DNA of 64,000 bases from Thermohalobaculum sp039028795 (GCA_039028795.1 JBCCHJ010000021.1:12810-76809), one strand, 5' to 3'; shown: positions 33,884 through 42,936, counted from the stretch's first letter. Notes: generated from the sequence alone by a model not told the origin. Translations and numbers: made by a program.

Positions 33884-34912
33884 ATGGACGCGATCCTGCT
33901 GCAAGTTCTGAACGGTCTGGACAAGGGCGGGGCCTATGCGCTGATTGCCTTGGGACTGACCATTATTTTCGGAACGCTGGGCGTCGTGAACTTTGCGCAT
34001 GGCGCGTTGTTCATGCTGGGCGCTTTCTGCGCGGTGACCTTGAGAACGCTTCTGAATGTGGCTTTCGTGACCGAGTCCGCAACCGAGAAGGACTTTCTGG
34101 GCAACCCCCTGAAGATCGAGACGCCCTATGTCGAACACTGGTTCGGTGACTTTGGGACCTTCCTGATCGAGTATTCTGTGCCCGCCGCGATCCTGATGGC
34201 GATCCCCGTGATGCTGCTGGTTGGCATCATAATGGAGCGGGGGTTGATCCGGTACTTCTACAAGCGCCCCCATGCCGAGCAGATTTTGGTGACTTTTGGG
34301 CTGGCGATCGTGCTGGGCGAGATCATCAAGAAGTTCTACGGGGCCAACCCTATTCCACAGGCCGCGCCTGATTTGGCCAAAGGCATGGTCGACGTCGGCA
34401 TCCTTATGGGCTTTGATCCTGGCGCTGTCCCATACCCGACCTGGCGGCTTATCTACTTCTTGTTTTCGCTGACGGTGATCGGGAGTGTATTTGCCTTCCT
34501 GCAATTCACCACCTACGGCATGGTGGTTCGTGCGGGCATGGCGGACCGCGAAACCGTTGGTCTGCTGGGCATCGATATCGACAAGCGCTTCACTACCGTT
34601 TTCGGCATAGCCGCAGTTGTCGCAGGGCTTGCGGGGGTGATGTACACACCCATCCAACCCCCCGATTATCATTGGGGCATGGACTTCCTGGTCCTCAGCT
34701 TTGTTGTGGTGGTTGTCGGCGGTATGGGCTCTCTTGGTGGCGCTGTCGCTGCCGGGTTCCTGCTGGGCATATTACAGTCCTTTGCCTCGATGAACGAGGT
34801 CAAGGAGATCTTCCCCGGCATCGACCAGATCATCATCTACCTAATCGCAGTGATCATCCTGTTGGTCCGCCCCCGTGGCCTGATGGGCCGCAAAGGCGTG
34901 ATGGAGACCTAA
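33884..34912 (+). CDS. livH: Branched-chain amino acid-type ABC permease (LivH family)
   Basis: 342 residues, about eight membrane helices. Signature segments: LNGLDKGGAYALIALGLTIIFGTLGVVNFAHGA at the N-terminus (start read in two pieces) and VVVVGGMGSLGGAVAAGFLLG near the C-terminus. Forms the inner-membrane channel with LivM. A charged insert after the second helix (about 55-95) is longer than in E. coli LivH. It lies three bases before livM. Confidence 0.93.
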   Translation: MDAILLQVLNGLDKGGAYALIALGLTIIFGTLGVVNFAHGALFMLGAFCAVTLRTLLNVAFVTESATEKDFLGNPLKIETPYVEHWFGDFGTFLIEYSVPAAILMAIPVMLLVGIIMERGLIRYFYKRPHAEQILVTFGLAIVLGEIIKKFYGANPIPQAAPDLAKGMVDVGILMGFDPGAVPYPTWRLIYFLFSLTVIGSVFAFLQFTTYGMVVRAGMADRETVGLLGIDIDKRFTTVFGIAAVVAGLAGVMYTPIQPPDYHWGMDFLVLSFVVVVVGGMGSLGGAVAAGFLLGILQSFASMNEVKEIFPGIDQIIIYLIAVIILLVRPRGLMGRKGVMET

Positions 34913-34915
34913 ATC

Positions 34916-36070
34916 ATGACCGCAATTACCAAAGTGAATCCAAAGATGGACGTGCTGTTGCTGGTCTGTTTCGCAGCCTTCATCTTTGCGGCACCCATCC
35001 TGTTGCAGCCGCTGGGTCTGGCCTATCCTGACTTCCTGCAAAAGCTTGCAATATTTGGGATCTTCGCCATTGGGTTCAACATCTTGTTTGGCCTGACCGG
35101 GTATCTGTCGTTCGGCCACGCCGCCTTCCTGGGTGTCGGGTCCTACACCGCAGTTTGGACGTTCAAGCTCTTTTCGATGAACCCCATCCCGGCGATCATC
35201 ATGTCAGTCCTGATGGCGGGTCTGTTCGCCTTGATCATTGGGTTCGTCTCCCTGCGCCGGTCCGGGATTTACTTTTCAATCCTGACACTGGCCTTTGCAG
35301 AAATGAGCTATCGTTTGGCCTATTCGGTGCTAACGCCGATCACCAATGGTGAAACAGGATTGCAGCTGGTCGCGGATGATCCGCGTTGGCTGGATACTGC
35401 AGTCTTCGGGCGCGTTTATGAAACGTTGCCATCTTCGGACTTCTTCGGCATTCAAATGACGCAATACAACGGCTTCTACTTCTGTGCTGCTGTACTGATC
35501 GTCTGCTTCTATATCTCGATGCGGATTTTCAGATCGCCGTTCGGCATGATGTTGCGCGCGGTCAAATCGAACCAGAACCGCATGAACTACACAGGTCTGA
35601 ATACAAAGCCTTACACTTTGGCGGCCTTTGTCATTTCCGGCATGTATGCCGGGCTGGCAGGTGGCCTTATGGCGGTAACCGATCCGCTGGCCGGTGCGGA
35701 ACGGATGTTCTGGACCGCCTCTGGCGAGGTTGTGCTGATGACCATCCTGGGTGGTACCGGAACGTTGCTGGGACCGATCCTGGGCGCAGGCATCATCAAA
35801 GGGGCCGAGGCGCGCCTGTCTGCATTGAACACGGACGATCTGATGAGCGCGTTCAGCTTTCTGCCGGAGGGCGCACAAACCGCGATGGTCTCGGTTGCCG
35901 AGATCTTTGTGGGTGGTGGCTGGCACCTGACCATCGGCGTGATGTTCATGGCCGTCGTGATCTTCCTGCCGGGTGGTCTGATGGAAGGCATCAACCGCCT
36001 GGTGCGGCTGTTCAAGGGTAAACCCAAAGGCGACGACAAAGCCGATGCCGCTACCGTTCCGGCTGAGTGA
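34916..36070 (+). CDS. livM: Branched-chain amino acid-type ABC permease (LivM family)
   Basis: 384 residues with about ten membrane helices. FNILFGLTGYLSFGHAAFLG is the LivM signature, and GEVVLMTILGGTGTLLGPILGA the C-terminal EAA-like loop that contacts the ATPase. A Lys/Asp-rich tail follows. Pairs with LivH. The GTG that overlaps its stop is not taken as the livG start because an ATG with a better ribosome site follows. Confidence 0.93.
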   Translation: MTAITKVNPKMDVLLLVCFAAFIFAAPILLQPLGLAYPDFLQKLAIFGIFAIGFNILFGLTGYLSFGHAAFLGVGSYTAVWTFKLFSMNPIPAIIMSVLMAGLFALIIGFVSLRRSGIYFSILTLAFAEMSYRLAYSVLTPITNGETGLQLVADDPRWLDTAVFGRVYETLPSSDFFGIQMTQYNGFYFCAAVLIVCFYISMRIFRSPFGMMLRAVKSNQNRMNYTGLNTKPYTLAAFVISGMYAGLAGGLMAVTDPLAGAERMFWTASGEVVLMTILGGTGTLLGPILGAGIIKGAEARLSALNTDDLMSAFSFLPEGAQTAMVSVAEIFVGGGWHLTIGVMFMAVVIFLPGGLMEGINRLVRLFKGKPKGDDKADAATVPAE

Positions 36071-36081
36071 GGAGAAAGAAA

Positions 36082-36837
36082 ATGAGCATCCTCAAAGTCC
36101 AAAACGTAAACAAACGCTTCGGTGGATTGAAAGCGTTGAACGAGGTTAACCTGGAAGTCCAGGAAAGTTCGGTCCATGCGATCATCGGTCCGAACGGAGC
36201 AGGTAAGTCGACCCTTTTGAACTGTTTCGTCGGGCGGCTTGATCCGGATACCGGCTCGGTATTGTTCAACGGGCAGTCTTTGCTGGGCATCAAGCCGCAC
36301 GAAATCAACCAGCTAGGCGTTAGCCGCGTCTTCCAGACGCCAGAGATTTTTGGTGATCTGACTCTACAGGAAAACGTAATGATCCCCGCATTCGCCAAGC
36401 GAGACGGGGCCTTCACAATGAATGCCTGGCCAGGCCTGAGGGGCGAGAAGAACATTTACGAACAAGCCCGCAGCAGCCTGGCCGATGTGGGTCTGGACGG
36501 CAAAGCCGACGATGTGGCCAGCCAGCTTAGCCGCGGGGATAAGCGGCGGCTGGAGCTTGCGATGTGTTTGGTGCAAAAGCCGAAGCTCCTGCTTTTAGAT
36601 GAGCCGACGGCTGGCATGTCCCGGGGTGACACCAATAACACGATCGATTTGTTGGCTAAGATCGCCGAATCCGGCATTACCATGGTGGTTATCGAGCACG
36701 ATATGCACGTGGTGTTCTCGCTGGCACAGAAGATCAGCGTTCTGGCGCAAGGAACGGTGATCGTCGAAGATCTGCCAGAGAACATCAAAGGGCACCCTAA
36801 AGTTCGCGAAGCCTATCTTGGGGGGGCGGAACTTTAG
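36082..36837 (+). CDS. livG: ABC transporter ATPase (LivG family)
   Basis: 251 residues from ATG 36082, with GAGGAGAAAG upstream. Walker A GPNGAGKST, signature motif in the degenerate form LSRGDKRRLELAM, Walker B LLLLDEPTAGMS, H-loop VIEHDMHVVF. The signature reads LSRGD where most LivG have LSYGE; the function should hold. Energises uptake at the cytoplasmic face with LivF. Confidence 0.93.
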   Translation: MSILKVQNVNKRFGGLKALNEVNLEVQESSVHAIIGPNGAGKSTLLNCFVGRLDPDTGSVLFNGQSLLGIKPHEINQLGVSRVFQTPEIFGDLTLQENVMIPAFAKRDGAFTMNAWPGLRGEKNIYEQARSSLADVGLDGKADDVASQLSRGDKRRLELAMCLVQKPKLLLLDEPTAGMSRGDTNNTIDLLAKIAESGITMVVIEHDMHVVFSLAQKISVLAQGTVIVEDLPENIKGHPKVREAYLGGAEL

Positions 36838-36851
36838 TTCCGGCAGAGGAA

Positions 36852-37655
36852 ATGGACGCAATGACTGAGAGAGACTCAAACCTGCTGGACGATGACCAGT
36901 TTGCCGGCCACGCGCCTTCTGTCGCGCCATCGACAAGCAAGGGCGGACAAGCTGCATTTTTTTCGGCCTGGGATATCCACGCCTACTACGGCGAAAGCTA
37001 CATCGTTCAAGGTATCAGCTTCGAGATTCGTGAAGGCGAAATCGTGGCATTGCTGGGCCGGAACGGCGCCGGCAAAACCTCTACACTTCGTGCGATTGCC
37101 CGGGTCGATGATCCGGCACTAACCCATGGTGAAATTTGGTTGGATCACAAGCCATTGCACCAGATGAAGGCGCACGAAGCCAGCCGCTCAGGCATCGGAT
37201 TGGTGCCGGAAGACCGCCGTATCATTCAGGGCCTGACCGTTGAGGAAAATCTGAAACTGGCACAGATTGCCCCGCCGGTTGGGTGGTCGATCGAACGGAT
37301 TTACGAACTGTTCCCGCGTCTTGGTGAGCGCCGGAAGCAGGAAGGCACAACACTCTCGGGCGGTGAGCAGCAAATGCTGTCGATCGGCCGGACCCTGGCC
37401 CGGGATGTGAAACTTCTTTTGTTGGACGAGCCTTACGAGGGCTTGGCGCCTGTGATCGTGCAAGAAATCGAGAAGACGCTGGAACAGATCAAGGGCCTTG
37501 GTATGACCACGGTTCTTGTGGAACAAAATGCCATTGCGGCGCTGCATCTGGCCGACCGGGCGATCATTCTGGATACGGGTCAAAAGGTTTTTGATGGCAC
37601 GGCGCAAGAGGTTTTGGACAACGCTGAACTTCGCCAAGAGTATCTTGCGATCTAG
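36852..37655 (+). CDS. livF: ABC transporter ATPase (LivF family)
   Basis: 267 residues. An N-terminal extension of about 35 polar residues precedes the ATPase core, longer than usual. Walker A GRNGAGKTS, Q-loop region VPEDRRIIQGLTVEENL, signature LSGGEQQML, Walker B LLLLDEPYEGLAP, H-loop LVEQNAIAAL. The two ATPase genes are 14 bases apart. Last gene of the ABC operon; no clear terminator follows. Confidence 0.93.
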   Translation: MDAMTERDSNLLDDDQFAGHAPSVAPSTSKGGQAAFFSAWDIHAYYGESYIVQGISFEIREGEIVALLGRNGAGKTSTLRAIARVDDPALTHGEIWLDHKPLHQMKAHEASRSGIGLVPEDRRIIQGLTVEENLKLAQIAPPVGWSIERIYELFPRLGERRKQEGTTLSGGEQQMLSIGRTLARDVKLLLLDEPYEGLAPVIVQEIEKTLEQIKGLGMTTVLVEQNAIAALHLADRAIILDTGQKVFDGTAQEVLDNAELRQEYLAI

Positions 37656-37773
37656 GTGACGGTCAGCCTCGGTTCCGGTGCTTGGAACAATCAAACGGTT
37701 TCAGAACGCAGCCAGACTATGTGTGCCTGGCAAAACCGAAGAGCAAACGAGAGGAACGCTTCTCAAGAAGACC

Positions 37774-38148
37774 TCACCGATTACTGCCGAATAGACGGTC
37801 AACGGCGTCTAAGAGTTCGGCATTGGCGAAAGGCTTGGTGACAAATGCATTTGCGCCGGATTGTTCGGCTGTTTCGCGATCTTCTTTTTGTCCCTTGGCG
37901 GTCAGAACAAGGACCGGCAAATCGGCCGATTTGGGATTGCCTCGAACGCGGCGTAGAACTTCGTAGCCATCGACAGCGGGTAGCATTAGGTCCAATAGCA
38001 ACGCATCGGGAGTATTCGCGTCGATTGCGTCCAGAGCTTCTGCACCATTCGAGGCGATGCTGACCTGATAACCGGCCCTTTCCAAAAGGAAAGCTAGTGA
38101 TGTGGCAATATTCGGTTCATCCTCTGCGATCAGAACGCGCTTTCCCAT
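37774..38148 (-). CDS. Single-domain response regulator (copy 2)
   Basis: 124 residues from ATG 38148, with GAGGGCGAGGAG upstream. Complete receiver: EDE (9-11), phospho-acceptor Asp53 (ALLLDLMLPAVDGYE), LVLTAKGQKEDRE, and FVTKPFANAELLDAV with the conserved Lys. Shares long identical stretches with the receiver at 30414-30809 (AEDEPNI, LTAKGQ, TKPFANAEL), so both may serve the same symporter kinase or compete for it. Divergent from the kinase-like gene at 38261. Confidence 0.92.
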   Translation of the reverse strand: MGKRVLIAEDEPNIATSLAFLLERAGYQVSIASNGAEALDAIDANTPDALLLDLMLPAVDGYEVLRRVRGNPKSADLPVLVLTAKGQKEDRETAEQSGANAFVTKPFANAELLDAVDRLFGSNR

Positions 38149-38260
38149 CTCCTCGCCCTCGTTGTTACCGTTACTGTCTACGCATTGGGCAGCAAAAGAT
38201 ATTGGCAACAGACTGCGCCGACATGCAATGGCTGATTACCTCCCTGGATGAGGCGTAGAG

Positions 38261-38869
38261 ATGACTTCGTCCAGAGACGACAAAACCATAGCTCTTAGCA
38301 CGAAAGTCGAGGAAGATTTCATCTCGCCACTTACGGTTATCCGTGGCGCTTTGGAGATTCTGAACGATTATCCTGATCTACCGGAGCAGGAGCGCACGGA
38401 TTTCATTCAGCGCGCATTGGCTGAGTGTGATCGTTTGAAGGCCGGGATCGATCATTTGGCGACCACGGTCTACGCGGCTGACCGCCGTCAGGATTTTCCG
38501 ACAGTAGAGGCGCGCTATGCGGAACGGATCAGTGTTTTAGATGGCCACGGCATAATTGATATCGATTTCAGCAATTTCCAATTCCAAAGCAGCGAGATCG
38601 TGAATGCGTTCTATGACGCATTGGACGCTGTAGTGATCCCACGAAACCAGAAATGGTACTTTCTGGTGAACCATCACAACTGCCAAATTTGGCCGGAAGC
38701 ATGGGTCGCCTATGCCCACCGGTCAAAGAAAATCAGCATGAACTTCGCGCATGCTGTCATCAGATTTGCCGAGGGTGAAGGAGAATCTATCAGCACCGAA
38801 CCGGGTGTGCTGCCATCCCGGGAGGCAGCGTTGGCGAATCTGCAAGAGATAAAGGGAACGTCACGCTAG
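38261..38869 (+). CDS. Degenerate histidine-kinase-like protein (DHp-like, no ATPase domain)
   Basis: 202 residues. Residues about 12-65 look like a HisKA dimerisation helix pair: EEDFISPLTVIRGALEIL aligns with the canonical SHELRTPLTVIRG, but the phospho-acceptor His is replaced by Glu. The rest (about 80-200) is a compact domain with paired Trp/His motifs (KWYFLVNHHNCQIWPEAW) and no recognisable ATP-binding boxes. Placed back-to-back with a response regulator, it could be a receiver-binding partner or scaffold rather than an enzyme. No named family is assigned. Confidence 0.65.
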   Translation: MTSSRDDKTIALSTKVEEDFISPLTVIRGALEILNDYPDLPEQERTDFIQRALAECDRLKAGIDHLATTVYAADRRQDFPTVEARYAERISVLDGHGIIDIDFSNFQFQSSEIVNAFYDALDAVVIPRNQKWYFLVNHHNCQIWPEAWVAYAHRSKKISMNFAHAVIRFAEGEGESISTEPGVLPSREAALANLQEIKGTSR

Positions 38870-38870
38870 G

Positions 38871-39617
38871 CTATTTCGAAGGTTTTACAACGGGTAGAGG
38901 TGCGTTCAACGGGTCCGGGCAGGATCCCTTTCGACTTACTGACAAGATACCCGCGAACCAGGGAAATCCACGCGCTGCGGTGTTCCGGCCTCTTTCCCAC
39001 CAGTCGTTGATCCGGCCATCCAAATAAAGCATGCCTTGGACCCTTCCCTTGGTTTCCGCCAGATCCACCAGGTCACGAAAGGCGATACGGTCCAACGTGT
39101 GGACGAAGCCGAGGCGCCCGTCACGATAGGCCACGATGGCGCCACGACTGTAGCGATCAGCCTTTGATCGCCCTGCGCTGGTGCGCTTTCCGCCAATCAC
39201 CAATGATGGTCCTGACTGCAGCGCGATCGAAACACCCTTATCCCCCGGCCAAGCGGTGTGCCTGCGAACCTCTGGACGGCCTTTACGCAGTGCGAATGTC
39301 CCGCTGTTCCAGGAAAAGTTCCCGCTGCCCTTGGCCGGATTGATTTTTTTCAACCGACGGCCCGCTTCGATATGCAAGCCCAGCGGCGCGTAATCCTTCC
39401 CATAAATGCCGCCATTCGACAGGAACACTGGACAGCGGCCTTCAGCGACCAAGTGCTTGCGCACGGTTTCCAGTGACCAGAACTGGTCCCCGCCGTCTTT
39501 CCAATGCAATTGCACGTCATAAAGCCGGGGTGAAAAGGCAAAAACGGCCCGGCGGTGGTCGTCTGCAAATGCTGGCATGGCCAGAACGGTCATCAACAAA
39601 AGCAAAACCCGTTGCAT
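38871..39617 (-). CDS. Exported DUF2233 / phosphodiester-glycosidase (NAGPA) family protein
   Basis: 248 residues with signal MQRVLLLLMTVLAMPAFA. The family signature is present: FLSNGGIYGKDYAPLGLHIE and ALQSGPSLVIGGKRT, with LYLDGRINDWW further on. Members include the uncovering enzyme that removes GlcNAc phosphodiesters and sporulation/cell-wall proteins. Here a periplasmic glycosidase acting on phosphodiester-linked sugars is likely but not proven. Stop codon is one base from the convergent upstream gene's stop. Confidence 0.85.
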   Translation of the reverse strand: MQRVLLLLMTVLAMPAFADDHRRAVFAFSPRLYDVQLHWKDGGDQFWSLETVRKHLVAEGRCPVFLSNGGIYGKDYAPLGLHIEAGRRLKKINPAKGSGNFSWNSGTFALRKGRPEVRRHTAWPGDKGVSIALQSGPSLVIGGKRTSAGRSKADRYSRGAIVAYRDGRLGFVHTLDRIAFRDLVDLAETKGRVQGMLYLDGRINDWWERGRNTAARGFPWFAGILSVSRKGSCPDPLNAPLPVVKPSK

Positions 39618-39664
39618 GGCTTTGAGATATGCGCCCGGGACCGTATAGCCAAGCCCCGAATAGT

Positions 39665-39916
39665 CTAGATGTCCCCCTCGTCGATCAGTGACATCTCCGG
39701 TTCGATCGGCGGCGACAGCTCGAATGCCGGGGGCTGTTCGCGGCTATCGGCACAGGACCGCGCGACCCGGTAGGTTTTCACGATGTACGATGTCGTCTCG
39801 CGCCAATAGCGCGGATCATTGGCAATCTCTTCCGGTAAGGCTTCGCGCACAAGGGTCCGCCTGCGTTGCGGAACGACCTCTACCCGCCATTCGCTGCCGT
39901 ATTGCGTGCTGCGCAA
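39665..39916 (-). CDS. Small conserved-looking hypothetical protein, TTG start
   Basis: 83 residues. The TTG start lies two bases after the stop of the 33-residue gene upstream, arguing for coupled translation. Basic N-terminal half with strand-like pattern (EWRVEVVPQRRRTLVREAL), then a WRETTSYIVKTYRVARSC segment, and a Pro/Glu tail. No signal peptide or known domain. Confidence 0.6.
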   Translation of the reverse strand: MRSTQYGSEWRVEVVPQRRRTLVREALPEEIANDPRYWRETTSYIVKTYRVARSCADSREQPPAFELSPPIEPEMSLIDEGDI

Positions 39917-39918
39917 CT

Positions 39919-40020
39919 TCAGTTACGCCGCAATTGCTGTTCCCGCGCCTTCAGCTCTTTCATTTGCATTCGGATCAGGCCCATTTCATCCGCGGGCGAT
40001 AGATTTCGACGGTCATTCAT
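39919..40020 (-). CDS. Very small helical protein, 33 residues
   Basis: ATG at 40020 preceded by GGAGCCCACC; stop TGA at 39919. The product is charged and predicted to be one long helix (MGLIRMQMKELKAREQQLR). The good ribosome site, the two-base gap to the next gene and the coding-like composition support it as a real gene that automatic callers would miss. Function unknown; a coiled-coil partner of the next gene's product is plausible. Confidence 0.5.
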   Translation of the reverse strand: MNDRRNLSPADEMGLIRMQMKELKAREQQLRRN

Positions 40021-40142
40021 GGTGGGCTCCTGATCCAGGCCCTGAGATGAGCCGGTACCGGTCAGATTTGTCTTAACTTCACGCTGCTTGCCCCAGCATC
40101 AATTCATCGCCATTCTGCACTGTGTCTTAGGGGAACGGAGCG

Positions 40143-41192
40143 ATGGAATTCAGCATCCAACTGTCCGCCGATTATCCGGACAAAAGCTATGGCGGCGATC
40201 GGGTCTATGCGGACATGCTGGCGCAGGCGGAACTGGCTGATCGGCTGGGTTTTGATGCGGTTTCGATCACTGAACATCACCTGGTCAACTGCCTGATGAT
40301 GCCCGCGCCATTGCAGTTCGCAGTGAAGATCGCAGCACACACCAAGGCTGTTAAGATCATGACCTCGGTCGTGGTGCTGCCGCTTCACGATATGCGGGTC
40401 TATGCCGGAGAGGTCGTTGTTGCCGACATCTTCACTGATGGACGCCTGCTGCTAGGCGTCGGCCGGGGCGCGTTCCCGTTCGAGATGGGCCGCATGGGCG
40501 TGCCTATGGAGGAAACCCGCGCGCGCTTTGACGAATCCCTGGACGTGCTGCAGGCATTGCTGTCCCGCGAGGAAGTGTCTTGGGATGGCGACTATTACCA
40601 GTTTGAACCGATTACCATCATGCCAAGGCCTGTGCGCCCGGGCGGTCCACAAATGATGATGGCGGTAATGAACCCGGCAGGGATCCACGCCTGCACTAAG
40701 CGCGGCTTTCATATTCAGACGACGCCCTTGGCAGGAGATGGCGATCTGTTGCGCCAGCAGGTCACCGCGTTCACCAGCGCGAAAGAGATCATGGGCGAGG
40801 ACGGCGCCCATCTTACGCTTACCCTTTCGCGCGTCGCTGCCTGCGCGGAAAACGCGCAAGAGCGGGAAAAGATGATCGACCAAGCCTACGATTACTATGG
40901 CCGGTTCGATAATATCTTCGCCGGTCCTGGAATTGTCGACGCAGGCATGATCCGCCAACTGCCGCGTGAGCAAACCCGTGACCAACTCGTCGACAGCTTG
41001 TTGATCGGCACGCCTGCCGAGGTGATCGACAAGCTTGCGCCTTATGCCGAGCTCGGCATCGACCGGGTGATCCTGAACGTCAATTTTGGCGCACCACAGA
41101 CACAGACCATGGACGCCATTCAAAGGTTCGCCGAAGAAGTGATGCCGCATTTCACCGGACGCCCTGTCGGTACAGTCATGGCGGCGGAGTAG
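40143..41192 (+). CDS. LLM-class flavin-dependent oxidoreductase
   Basis: 349 residues, TIM-barrel of the bacterial luciferase superfamily. Visible: GFDAVSITEHHLVN near the FMN site, MTSVVVLPLHDMRVYAGEV, DGRLLLGVGRGAFPFE and a C-terminal GTPAEVIDKLAPYAELGIDRVIL. Family members use reduced FMN or F420 to oxidise alkanes, ketones or sulfonates. Substrate unknown. The alpha/beta hydrolase starts five bases downstream, so the two probably act in sequence on one compound. Confidence 0.9.
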   Translation: MEFSIQLSADYPDKSYGGDRVYADMLAQAELADRLGFDAVSITEHHLVNCLMMPAPLQFAVKIAAHTKAVKIMTSVVVLPLHDMRVYAGEVVVADIFTDGRLLLGVGRGAFPFEMGRMGVPMEETRARFDESLDVLQALLSREEVSWDGDYYQFEPITIMPRPVRPGGPQMMMAVMNPAGIHACTKRGFHIQTTPLAGDGDLLRQQVTAFTSAKEIMGEDGAHLTLTLSRVAACAENAQEREKMIDQAYDYYGRFDNIFAGPGIVDAGMIRQLPREQTRDQLVDSLLIGTPAEVIDKLAPYAELGIDRVILNVNFGAPQTQTMDAIQRFAEEVMPHFTGRPVGTVMAAE

Positions 41193-41197
41193 GCGCG

Positions 41198-41980
41198 ATG
41201 CCCGATGTTATCGACTGTGCCTATACGGTCCAGGGCGACGGCCCGCCCCTGTTCCTGATCCATGGTATTGGCGCGGCTCGAAACACCTGGCGCTTTGCCC
41301 TTCCAGAACTGAGATCGCACTACACGGTCGTCACCTACGACCTCCGCGGTCATGGTGACTCTCCGATGCCGGTTGGCCGGTTCTGGTTGGAAGACTTGGT
41401 CAACGACCTGGAACTGGTGCGGGAACAGACAGGGTTTGAAAAAGCCCATTTTGCAGGGCATTCGCTTGGTGGGATGATCGGCCCAGCCTATGCGCGGGCG
41501 TATCCGGACAGGGTACTTTCGCTTGGCCTGCTGTCGACCGCTGCCTTCCGCACGGAGGACGATAGCGCCAAGGTCAAAGGCGTGGTCACGGCTATGGAGC
41601 AAAAGGGTATCTCTCAGGTCTTGGAAACCCTCTCGGACCGCTGGTTCACTGATGCATTTCTCGCCCGGAACGCAGACATTGTCCGTGCCCGAATGGATCA
41701 GGTCATTGGGACAGATCCGGAAGTTTTTCTTCGAGTCTTCCGCATTTATGCAGGGGTCGAGATGTCACCGTGGCTGCATGAAGTCACCGCGCCGTCCCTG
41801 GTTCTGACTGGTGAGAATGACGGCGGATGCAATCCAAGGCTTAACCGCCAGATCGCCGATGCCATGCCGAATGCAGAGTTGATGATCCTGCCGGGACTGA
41901 AGCATTCGATCATGCTGGAGGCCGGCGCGACGGTGGCGCGCTATATGCGGGACTTTTTGAATCGAATTGCACGCGCCTAG
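41198..41980 (+). CDS. Alpha/beta-fold hydrolase (enol-lactonase-like)
   Basis: 260 residues. Oxyanion loop FLIHGIGAARNTW, nucleophile elbow GHSLGGMIGPAYAR with catalytic Ser, Asp in LVLTGENDGGCNP, and His in LPGLKHSIMLEAG complete the triad. The overall shape resembles 3-oxoadipate enol-lactonase and related esterases. Five bases from the LLM oxidoreductase; a monooxygenase making an ester or lactone that this enzyme opens is a reasonable inference. Confidence 0.88.
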   Translation: MPDVIDCAYTVQGDGPPLFLIHGIGAARNTWRFALPELRSHYTVVTYDLRGHGDSPMPVGRFWLEDLVNDLELVREQTGFEKAHFAGHSLGGMIGPAYARAYPDRVLSLGLLSTAAFRTEDDSAKVKGVVTAMEQKGISQVLETLSDRWFTDAFLARNADIVRARMDQVIGTDPEVFLRVFRIYAGVEMSPWLHEVTAPSLVLTGENDGGCNPRLNRQIADAMPNAELMILPGLKHSIMLEAGATVARYMRDFLNRIARA

Positions 41981-42069
41981 GAACGCTGTCCTTAAGCTTC
42001 CCCAAAGGTTTCGCGCGTATGTCATTGCGTCCAACGGGCTGAGAAACAGGCCAGGAGCGCGAGACTACC

Positions 42070-42936
42070 ATGGGTGCTATTGTCGGGATCCTTATTGTCC
42101 TTGGCATGGTGTTCGGCGGCTATTTGGCCGCTGGCGGCAAGATGGGCATTATCATTAAGGCTCTTCCGTTTGAACTTATGATGATTGGTGGTGCAGCCGT
42201 CGGTGCCTTTGTGATCGGCAATGACGGCCCGGGCATGAAGCACACGCTGAAAGATCTGGGCGGCGTTTTCAAAGGCCCGAAATGGAAGAAGCAGGATTAC
42301 CAGGACCTGCTCTGCCTGTTGTTCACGCTGGTGAAGATCGCCCGCAAAGACCCTGTGGCGATCGAGGCTCATGTGGAAGAACCGGACGGGTCGCCGATCT
42401 TCCAGGCCTATCCCAAGATTCTAGGCGATAAGGGCGCGGTCAACATGATCTGCGACACGATTCGCATGGGCATGATGAACTATGACGATCCCCATCAATT
42501 GGAAGATGTCCTGGAAAAGCAACTGGAAGGACGGTTGCATCACGCCATGCATGGCAGCCATGCCATGCAAACGATGGCCGATGGTCTGCCGGCGCTGGGG
42601 ATCGTTGCGGCCGTTTTGGGTGTCATCAAAACCATGGGCTCGATCGATCAACCGCCCGAGGTTCTTGGACGTCTGATCGGGGGTGCATTGGTTGGGACAT
42701 TCCTAGGGGTTTTCCTGGCATATGGTCTGGCGGGACCATTCGCCACCAAAATCAAAAGCACTACTGAAGCTGACCACAAGTTCTATGAACTGATCCGCGA
42801 TACCTTGGTTGCGAACCTGCACAAGCATTCGCCTCAAATGTGCGTCGAGGTCGCACGTCAGAACCTGCCTTCGGGCTTGCGCCCAAGCTTCAACGATTTG
42901 GATGAAGCGTTGAAAGCGGCCAAGGAAGCGGCATGA
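42070..42936 (+). CDS. motA: Flagellar motor stator protein MotA
   Basis: 288 residues, the rhizobial/alphaproteobacterial length. Four membrane helices; the first MGAIVGILIVLGMVFGGYLA, the last pair GIVAAVLGVIKTMGSIDQ and LIGGALVGTFLGVFLAYGLA, with the conserved Pro at the start of helix 3 (LPALGIV). The cytoplasmic loop (about 60-170) has the charged residues that contact FliG. Forms a proton channel with MotB, which is not encoded here; a large exported protein follows with a four-base overlap instead. Confidence 0.95.
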   Translation: MGAIVGILIVLGMVFGGYLAAGGKMGIIIKALPFELMMIGGAAVGAFVIGNDGPGMKHTLKDLGGVFKGPKWKKQDYQDLLCLLFTLVKIARKDPVAIEAHVEEPDGSPIFQAYPKILGDKGAVNMICDTIRMGMMNYDDPHQLEDVLEKQLEGRLHHAMHGSHAMQTMADGLPALGIVAAVLGVIKTMGSIDQPPEVLGRLIGGALVGTFLGVFLAYGLAGPFATKIKSTTEADHKFYELIRDTLVANLHKHSPQMCVEVARQNLPSGLRPSFNDLDEALKAAKEAA

